Positions 58,172-64,000 of a DNA stretch of 64,000 nt are shown one piece after another. The notes below the pieces were generated by a model. That model was not told the DNA's origin. It worked only from the letters and a program-made list of their open reading frames with translations, and made no database searches. Position numbers and translations under genes: made by a program. Every line of letters begins with the position of its first letter. The stretch's first letter is position 1. Location of the stretch: assembly GCF_000617925.1 (NCBI RefSeq), contig NZ_BAMT01000013.1:26154-90153 (forward strand), written 5' to 3'. The stretch comes from Methylobacillus glycogenes JCM 2850 (GTDB taxonomy: Bacteria; Pseudomonadota; Gammaproteobacteria; Burkholderiales; Methylophilaceae).

Positions 58172-59118
58172 ATGCTGGCAATTGATGTACAGGCACTGCG
58201 CCGCGTCTATAAAGGCCATGGCAAACAGAAAGAGGTGGTGGGTCTGGATGGTATTAGCCTGCAGATAGGCGCTGGCGAGATACACGGCCTGCTGGGGCCA
58301 AACGGTGCGGGCAAGACCACTTTGGTCAAGGTGCTGTCTACCATCTTGCTGCCTAGTGCCGGGCAGGTGAGTATTCTGGGCCATGATGTGGTGCAGCAGC
58401 CCAAGAAAGTCCGCGCCTGATAGGCATTTTGCTGGGCGGTGACCGTGGCATATACAACAAGCTGAGTGCCAGACAAAACCTGGAATATTGGGCGGCCTTG
58501 TATGAAGTGCCTTATCGCGAGAGTAGCAAACGTGTGGATACCCTGCTGGAAAGGGTGGGCTTGAGTGCCAAGGCCGATCAAAAGGCCGAGGGGTATTCAC
58601 GTGGCATGAAGCAGCGTTTGCACCTGGCACGCGCTTTGGTGGGCAACGCCCCTGTGCTGTTTTTTGATGAGCCCACCATGGGCATGGACCCGCTGGCAGC
58701 AAGGGATTTCCGCAAATTGATTGCCGAGCTCAAGGCCGAGGGCAAGACCATATTATTGGCAACGCATGATATGGCGGAGGCCGAAGCGGTATGTGACCGG
58801 GTTAGCCTGATAGACAAGGGCAGACTGCTGGCAGTGGAAACGCCGCAGACGTTGTCACGGTTGCTGGGGCAGCATGAATGGGTGGATTTTGAGGCGAGTG
58901 AAGAGACTTTTCATGCGCTGGCGGCCAAGCTGGACAGCCGCTTCACGGCCATTAGCCGCCCCAATTCGCAATACCGCATTGAGGTGCAAGGCGCGGGCGA
59001 GGCCAGGCAGATATTGCAGCATCTGGTGGGGCATGGTGTAACTTCCATACAAACCAGCAGGCCCAGCCTGGAGGAGGTCTACGTGCATATTGTTGGTGAT
59101 CGTGGTTTATCGGTATGA
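58172..59118 (+). CDS. ABC-2 exporter ATP-binding protein (one frame break)
   Basis: About 315 residues joined, of the DrrA/CcmA type. Walker A is GPNGAGKTT, the signature is YSRGMKQRLHLARAL, Walker B is VLFFDEPTMGMDPLAARDF and the H-loop is LLATHDM. The frame breaks near 58416-58418; one C gives KKVRALIGILLGGDRGIYNK. The C-terminal extension (about 220-315) is typical of drug-export ATPases and has ARQILQHLVGHGVTSIQTSR. It works with the two permeases upstream. Confidence 0.88.
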
Positions 59119-59127
59119 GGCAGGTTG

Positions 59128-59828
59128 ATGGTGATTGATATCCCCAGCCCGATTGATTTGCGCCTGATGGCGCATGCCAGCGCCTGGCAGAATCTGCCAT
59201 GGTTAAACGCCCCTGGCGCAGCAAATTCTTTCAGGCTTTTGTCGATGCCATAGCCAGCGATTTTGCGGGTGATCACGGCCATGAGCTTGCAGCCTTGAGT
59301 GGAGCTGGGATTGGGGTCGAGCATGGAGCGGCCAATCAACGCGGCGTTTCTGCCCCTGTGCGCATATTGGAGCTGGGTTCTGGGCCGGGGTTTCTGGCGC
59401 AAGCCTTGTTGCAGGCTTTTCCCAGCAGCCACTATGTAGCGCTGGATTTTTCTGCGGCCATGCATCAACTGGCAAAACAGCGTCTGGGGCAGGCGAGTGC
59501 GCGGGTCAATTTTGTACAGCGCAGTTTCAAGCAGGCAGACTGGACGCTGGATTTACCCAAAATTGATTGCGTGGTGACGCTGCAGGCAGTGCATGAACTC
59601 AGACACAAAGCCCATGCCGTAGCGCTGCACCGCCAGGTCAAAGCCATTCTTCAGCCGCATGGGCATTACTATGTCTGTGATCATTATGCGGGCGAGGGTG
59701 GCATGGGCAACACCGAGTTATACATGACCGTCAGCGAGCAAAAAGCCGCATTACATGCAGCAGGTTTCAGCAGCGTCAAAGTCTTGCTGCAGGGGCAGGG
59801 CTTGGTGTTGCACCAGGCCAGCCCCTGA
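59128..59828 (+). CDS. Class I SAM-dependent methyltransferase (one frame break)
   Basis: About 233 residues, starting at ATG 59128 with AGGCAGG upstream (MVIDIPSPIDLRLMAHASAW). One added base near 59193-59196 joins this to SAMVKRPWRSKFFQAFVDAI. Motif I is ILELGSGPGFLAQALL, followed by YVALDFSAAMHQLAKQRLG and VVTLQAVHELRHKAHAVALH. The substrate is unknown. It lies 9 bases after the exporter ATPase and is probably in the same operon, hinting at modification of the exported compound, although this is only an inference. Confidence 0.75.
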
Positions 59829-59910
59829 GCCGCAGCCATCATGTCTTTACGTGTTTCTTGCTGGCAAGCAAGGGGCAGGAGCATGGGGCCAGCTGATTCT
59901 CGGGTGATTG

Positions 59911-61592
59911 TCATCTAGCAATGCGCCATCCTGCCCACTGAGGCTGCCAACCGCGTTGCTGCAACACCTTGAGAATGGCTTCGCGGATCGGCGGATCATC
60001 TTCAATCTGCCAGGCAATCTGTGGGAATGGGCCTTCAGCACTTAAAGCAAGCAAGGTATTGGTGGCTACCAGCAAGGATTCATCTTTGGCGATAGGCTGA
60101 ACCTGTGTCTCGCCATTGGGCCGGAATAGCGCAATCTGCAATTGATCACCGCTGCATTGCGCCTGGACCTTGATGCCGGATACCGAGATCAACAGGCCTT
60201 TGGGCCCGCGCAGGTTTTTGGCGATGGCGTTTTGCAATTCTTCTGCCGTCAATCTGGCTATCGCAAACGTGCTATCTCGTGGATAAGCTTCATACAATGC
60301 GCCATAGCGTAGTGGCCCCGCAGGTAAATCTGCCCGCAGGCCGCCCGCATGGGTAATGGCAACATCTACTTGGGGCCGGGCCAGCAGCATGCTGTCTGCC
60401 ACCAGATTAGCCAGGGCAGATTCCTGCCTCGCAGCTTTGGCACGCAGTATGGGTGTGGTCAACTCAACACCCACCAGGCTGTTACGGCGTTGCTCTGCTG
60501 CTTGTAGGGCGCGGGCGACGATGGCGGTCACTGCGGCATCATCCTTGACTGGCTGGCCTTCATATTCACTGGCAGAGCAAGCGCGATTGTCCTGATTGCT
60601 CAGGCATAGCGTGACTGGAGCGTGCAATTGGGACTCACTCACTTGGCAGTCTCAGCGTTCACCAGCAAATCTAGCCTGGCGAGGGTTTCGCCATTTTTCC
60701 CCGCTTGAATGATGGGGATGCCGTTAACGCGATGCGCGACTTTTTGATGGGTGTGCCCGGCGACAATGGCATCTACCAAGCCAGGCTCAAGCGCCCGCGC
60801 TACCTGAAAAATTTCTGCTTGCTGATCGCAAGAGCTGAGGTCATCCGCATTATCAAAATGCTGGCAGCTGCCTCCAGCGTGCGCCACCGCAATGACCACC
60901 GTGGCGCCTTGGGCACGTACTGCACGGGCTTTATCGCGCAGCAGTCTTGCTTGCGTATTGATGGCCTGCGCCAGCGGCGTGAGTGCCAGGCCCTCAAACA
61001 CCGGAATAGGGATGGACTGCGTCGCTTCCAGCGTCATTACCCCTACCAGGCCCACCCGTATGCCTTGCACATTGATGATAGTGCTGGGCACGATGTCCGG
61101 GTGCAGCAAGGTCTTGCCGCTGTGCTTATCTACGGTGTTTGCGGCGAGAAAAGGAAAGTGGGCTTGCTTGGCTCTGGCATGCAAGGCGCCGCGTGGGTTG
61201 TCTCCAGCTTTGGGAATAACGGCCGGGCCTAGCGGACCAAAATCAAATTCGTGATTACCCACGGTGACCGCTGAGTAAGCAATCTGGTTGTAAGCTTCTA
61301 TCACGGTGGCCCCTTCATTGAGATTGGAAGCCAGCTCGCCCTGAAACATATCCCCGCCATCCAGCACTACTACGCCACCGCCATCTTGCGCACGGGCAGC
61401 GCGCAGATTGTTGATATAGCCCGCAATCGTAGGCAAGGCCTCAATATGGCCATGCAAGTCTGTGGTGCTGAGGATGGATAAACGAATATCGTGAGTTGAG
61501 GGCAATGCGGGTGTGTGGCTTGCAATGTTTGCCGCACAGGAAAGCAGGCAACAGGCGCTAAGCAGGTACAAGGGCAGGAATTTGATCATCAT
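59911..61592 (-). CDS. 5'-nucleotidase/2',3'-cyclic phosphodiesterase family protein (one frame break)
   Basis: About 560 residues joined. The start MMIKFLPLYLLSACCLLSCA is a lipoprotein-type signal (lipobox LLSC). The N-terminal metallophosphatase shows STTDLHGHIEALP, VVLDGGDMFQGE, VGNHEFDFGP and AGHTHQK, all metal ligands. The C-terminal 5_nucleotid_C domain has ANLVADSMLLARPQVDVAITHAGGLRADL. The two halves are in different frames at 60639-60645, where AAGTGAGTGAG probably should read AAGGTGAGTGAG. The enzyme would hydrolyse nucleotides outside the cytoplasm. Two separate overlapping genes are a less likely reading. Confidence 0.82.
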
Positions 61593-61697
61593 CTATTTCA
61601 GGTATGGAGACCCTCAACATGTAGGCAAAATTCAAGCCATGGTGATGCGCGATTTGTCCTGCAACTGATTGATGCCGATGATTAATTTTTGTACAGA

Positions 61698-61717
61698 CTT
61701 GCTGCGCTCGCAGCAAG
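61698..61717. repeat. Perfect hairpin upstream of the MNLD-repeat ORF
   Basis: CTTGCTGC-GCTC-GCAGCAAG has 8-bp perfect arms, 54 bases before the small ORF. It may be a regulatory stem; there is no T-tract. Confidence 0.45.
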
Positions 61718-61770
61718 ATGCTGGTGCTGGAGCAGCATCTACTGTCTGCGTGCGAGTTAGGAGTCCAAAT

Positions 61771-61842
61771 ATGAATTTAGATATGAATTTAGATATGAAT
61801 TTAGATATGAATTTAGATATGAATTTAGATATGAATTTAGAT
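61771..61842. repeat. Tandem 12-bp repeat, six perfect copies
   Basis: ATGAATTTAGAT is repeated six times without error and followed by a degenerate seventh unit (ATGAATATCGCT). The unit length keeps the reading frame, so copy-number change would alter the peptide by four residues at a time. Confidence 0.95.
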
Positions 61843-61869
61843 ATGAATATCGCTATGCATCAAGCTTGA
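61771..61869 (+). CDS. Tiny ORF encoding a (MNLD)n repeat peptide
   Basis: From ATG 61771 the sequence reads six copies of Met-Asn-Leu-Asp, then MNIAMHQA and a stop, 32 residues in total. AGGAG at 61758-61762 lies 8 bases before the first ATG, a good ribosome site. Every repeat begins with an in-frame ATG. The reading frame is open further upstream, but without a better start. The stop region overlaps the end of the convergent phosphoesterase gene. I know no family with this peptide, and it may be an expansion artefact rather than a gene. Confidence 0.4.
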   Translation: MNLDMNLDMNLDMNLDMNLDMNLDMNIAMHQA

Positions 61870-62339
61870 TTTTCAATCTCGGTGTAAGGAGATAACAAGG
61901 TGCTTCTATTTTTAGCTTGATCAAAAATATCATGTTGCTTGAATCCCAAGGTGATATGCAGATCAGCGGCTGGCAGCCCAAGGCTGGCACGAATAGCCTG
62001 GACTTCCCGGCTTTCGCAGACGATGAAATAGACTTCGTTACTGCCTTCGGCCACATGGCCTACCCCCAGCAGGTCAACCTGCAATGGATAAGCTAGATAT
62101 GGTTGGATGCGTTCTAAAGAGAGTTTGGGGTACTCAAGAGGGGTAATTGCCGTCAAATGATGATGCGGCCCATCCCGTCGCTGTTGTTGGGTGGTGTAGA
62201 TGCGGTAGGTCGCGGCATCAAGTCTTTGCTGAAGAAATTCCAGATACGGCTCGATCAGCGCCAGGCTGATATCCACATTCAAGTAGGGTGCCAGCGTGTT
62301 ATCTATATCTAGTGCAATCCTGGCGTTATGTATATGCAT
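61860..62339 (-). CDS. 2H phosphoesterase-like protein
   Basis: This 159-residue protein starts at ATG 62339 with GGAAG upstream. It has the two His-x-Thr signatures of the 2H phosphoesterase superfamily: HHHLTAITPLEYPKLS and, 75 residues later, LHITLGFKQHDIFD. The N-terminus MHIHNARIALDIDNTLAPYL and the block RIYTTQQQRRDGPHHHL resemble the 2H domains found in RNA-repair-type 'Swiss army knife' proteins. Members cleave 2',3'-cyclic phosphates or related bonds. The size is that of a stand-alone domain. The substrate is unknown. Confidence 0.65.
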   Translation of the reverse strand: MHIHNARIALDIDNTLAPYLNVDISLALIEPYLEFLQQRLDAATYRIYTTQQQRRDGPHHHLTAITPLEYPKLSLERIQPYLAYPLQVDLLGVGHVAEGSNEVYFIVCESREVQAIRASLGLPAADLHITLGFKQHDIFDQAKNRSTLLSPYTEIENQA

Positions 62340-62521
62340 ACGCTTCAACTTCCATTCGCATGAAAAATAATCGAATGCCGTCAGGAGGAGCGTGGGTGTG
62401 GAGGCTCCCCGGTTGCGGCAGCTATAGGCCTGGGCCGGGGAGGATTATCCCATTGCAGAGGATAAAATTAATAGTAATTTTACTATATTTGTCTATTTGT
62501 GATTGCTGGCTGGTTTACCTC

Positions 62522-63454
62522 TCATGGCTGCAAATAACCCAGATCACGTAGAAATTTTTTCTGTTCTCCATACGCAGCAAGCTCCAGCTCCGGGTCTGGG
62601 TCTAAGGTGCTGCGCTGATCCACCAAATTGCGCGTGAGCAAATGCCCTACGCCGGGATAGACAATCGCTTGGCAATGCCCATGGGCTGCCACGACTTTTT
62701 CACAGTAAAGCTGGGCAGTGCTGACAGGCGCAACCGTATCTTCAGCACCTGCAATATGCAGGGTAGGGGGTGTGCCTTGGCGAATGTGGGCGATGGGCGA
62801 AAACCGCCATGCATCTGCACCAGGCCCCAGCAGCCTGGAATAATGCGCAGACTGCTCGGTATCCACACTGGCTGATACCAGAATCAGCGCATTGGCCGCA
62901 GCATCAGCAGTATTTTCTCCTGCAATATCACTAGGGCAACCAGCCGTAGCGGTAGCCGCAACCAGTTGCCCGCCCGCAGAAGCCCCCCAGCCTGCAATAC
63001 GGCTGGCATCTATATTCAACGTGCCGGCATGCGCTCTCACCCAGCGGAAAGCCTCACAAGCATCATTGAGTGCATCTGCGGGTGTGGTGTTAGCGTCAGA
63101 TAAGCGATATTGCACAGGAATCGCCACCAAGCCATCTTCTGCAAATTGCTTGGCCAAGCCAAATAGCCACTCAGGACGCCCACGCACCCAGCCGCCGCTG
63201 TGGAACAGCAGTATGGCAGGCTTGGGTGTGCTGGTAGATTGCACTGGCTGAAAGATAAAAAGATTTAGCTTGTGCTGCTGGGTATAGGTGTACGGCGTGT
63301 AGCCAGGTGTGGTTTGTCCTGGCACATAGCGCGGGATATCGAATGATTGGGCTGGCTTGGGGAGTATCGCTTGTTCCGCATGGACAACATTGCTCAGTAG
63401 TAGGCTTGTGCTGAGAAGGAGTGCAGGTAAGGATATGAATGATGTAAATGTCAT
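62522..63454 (-). CDS. Secreted alpha/beta hydrolase (esterase/lipase-like)
   Basis: The 310-residue protein has a signal peptide (ALLLSTSLLLSNVVHA). The oxyanion block is LLFHSGGW; the nucleophile serine is in GWGASAGGQLVA; acid Asp and His lie in IAGAEDTVAPVSTAQLYCE and VYPGVGHLLTRNL. This is the BD-FAE/hormone-sensitive-lipase-like arrangement of periplasmic carboxylesterases. Natural substrate unknown. It stands alone. Confidence 0.85.
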   Translation of the reverse strand: MTFTSFISLPALLLSTSLLLSNVVHAEQAILPKPAQSFDIPRYVPGQTTPGYTPYTYTQQHKLNLFIFQPVQSTSTPKPAILLFHSGGWVRGRPEWLFGLAKQFAEDGLVAIPVQYRLSDANTTPADALNDACEAFRWVRAHAGTLNIDASRIAGWGASAGGQLVAATATAGCPSDIAGENTADAAANALILVSASVDTEQSAHYSRLLGPGADAWRFSPIAHIRQGTPPTLHIAGAEDTVAPVSTAQLYCEKVVAAHGHCQAIVYPGVGHLLTRNLVDQRSTLDPDPELELAAYGEQKKFLRDLGYLQP

Positions 63455-63753
63455 GGGTCAAATCTGCTGGCAGCTGTTTTTAAACAATGCCGAAGGTGCC
63501 TAAGTTGTGCATAGAGCGTTGGAGTCAGCATTTTCTATGCCAAGACGTTTGTACAGCCTGTCATGATGGTTTTTATCACGGATATTTTGAGCCTGGTTTC
63601 GCCCAAGGTAAGGGGATGAGGTTGTCAAAAAAGCAGGCAAGAAGCACATTGGGGGGAGGGAAGTGCCATGTCATGAGCTGGGTGTTTCAGATGCCAGCAG
63701 CAGAGTACTACAAACTATTACGGCAATATTTTCATGGAATTTTGTTAAGAAAA
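63455..63753. other. Intergenic region with falling GC content
   Basis: I see no gene I would support. A 94-codon frame from 63487 has no family likeness and no good ribosome site. The composition shifts from the usual GC-rich state to AT-rich near 63700. Confidence 0.45.
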
Positions 63754-64000
63754 TTAATAGATATCAAGTAAAGTTTCTATAGCGTTTGCTCTAAATTCAA
63801 TATTATCTAATGCGTCAGAAGTGTTTTTGTCACACCAAGCAATTGCAGCTATTGTTTGTATTGCAACATATAAATTGAATCTATCTTCATTGATTGACGA
63901 TTCATATGTGCTAGCCCAGGAATTTTTAACGATTTTAGCTTCGTTTTTCTCTTTCCAATCTAAAGTCGCCCAGACAAACTTTGCCAAATCATATGCAGGG
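63754..64000 (-). CDS. Unknown protein, N-terminus beyond the window edge
   Basis: The minus-strand frame is open to the window edge (upstream codons read PAYDLAKFVW), so this is the C-terminal 81 residues of a longer protein. The end is ANAIETLLDIY. It is acidic, helical and rich in Asn, Glu, Lys and Ile, with no recognised motif. It is far more AT-rich than the rest of the window, which suggests acquired DNA. No function is offered. Confidence 0.5.
   Translation of the reverse strand, partial: PAYDLAKFVWATLDWKEKNEAKIVKNSWASTYESSINEDRFNLYVAIQTIAAIAWCDKNTSDALDNIEFRANAIETLLDIY

Noticed and set aside
60639..60645. Two separate translationally coupled genes for the 5'-nucleotidase halves
   Set aside because: The overlap could allow coupling, but the two domains form one protein in this family and one added G joins them smoothly.
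61771..61854. CRISPR array
   Set aside because: The repeats are 12 bases long with no spacers; it is a simple tandem repeat.
63487..63771. 94-codon plus-strand gene
   Set aside because: No ribosome site, atypical composition, no motif, and overlap with the AT-rich terminal gene.

Overview
The window looks like the chromosome of a methylotrophic betaproteobacterium, most likely family Methylophilaceae (Methylovorus / Methylobacillus / Methylotenera type). This is an inference. It rests on the hfq-hflX-hflK-hflC-hisZ-purA order followed directly by tetrahydromethanopterin-type C1 cofactor genes, on PEP-CTERM proteins, and on a moderately GC-rich composition. No rRNA or tRNA gene was found. One structural RNA, the 4.5S SRP RNA, is present.

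Layout. (1) 0.1-2.2 kb: a DNA-repair-type radical SAM gene and its DUF4130 partner behind a LexA-like box. (2) 2.2-10.6 kb, minus strand: a haem acquisition locus (receptor, degrading factor, binding protein, permease, ATPase), two tandem PEP-CTERM proteins and a small unknown protein under a Fur box. (3) 10.8-13.5 kb: a ZIP metal transporter, rimO and a hypothetical protein. (4) 13.5-20.1 kb: a TetR regulator divergent from a three-gene RND efflux operon, with two palindromic operators between them. (5) 20.2-31.5 kb: gltX, hfq, hflX, hflK, hflC, a DUF2065 gene, hisZ, purA, then dmrB, a dihydropteroate-synthase-like gene, DUF447 and mfnB. (6) 31.5-40.6 kb: an OmpA-type porin, mtaD-ubiG-gph, recR-ybaB-dnaX with the SRP RNA, a class III cyclase and a membrane-anchored unknown.

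(7) 41-53.7 kb is the most interesting region: a probable organosulfur scavenging locus. It has a TonB-dependent receptor, a leaderless relative of the sulfinate desulfinase DszB with Cys/His/Arg aligning to the DszB catalytic residues, two tandem DszA/NtaA-type flavin monooxygenases, and a complete Yej-type oligopeptide-like ABC importer. Two sigma-54 promoters stand in front of the receptor and the desulfinase. The suggested logic is outer-membrane capture, ABC import, FMNH2-dependent oxidation to a sulfinate, then release of sulfite. A thiol-dioxygenase-like cupin lies just downstream on the other strand.

(8) 54.4-59.8 kb: an MsbA-like exporter, an ABC-2 exporter and a methyltransferase. 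(9) 59.9-63.5 kb: a 5'-nucleotidase, a tiny ORF encoding MNLD repeats, a 2H phosphoesterase and a secreted esterase. (10) The last 300 bases become AT-rich and hold the end of an unknown gene.

Caution: about 23 reading-frame breaks occur in 18 genes, including hflK, hflC and rimO. Nearly all are repaired by adding back one base, usually a C or G in a GCC/GGC context. This is best read as systematic single-base deletion in the sequence, so broken genes are annotated over their full span as probably intact.
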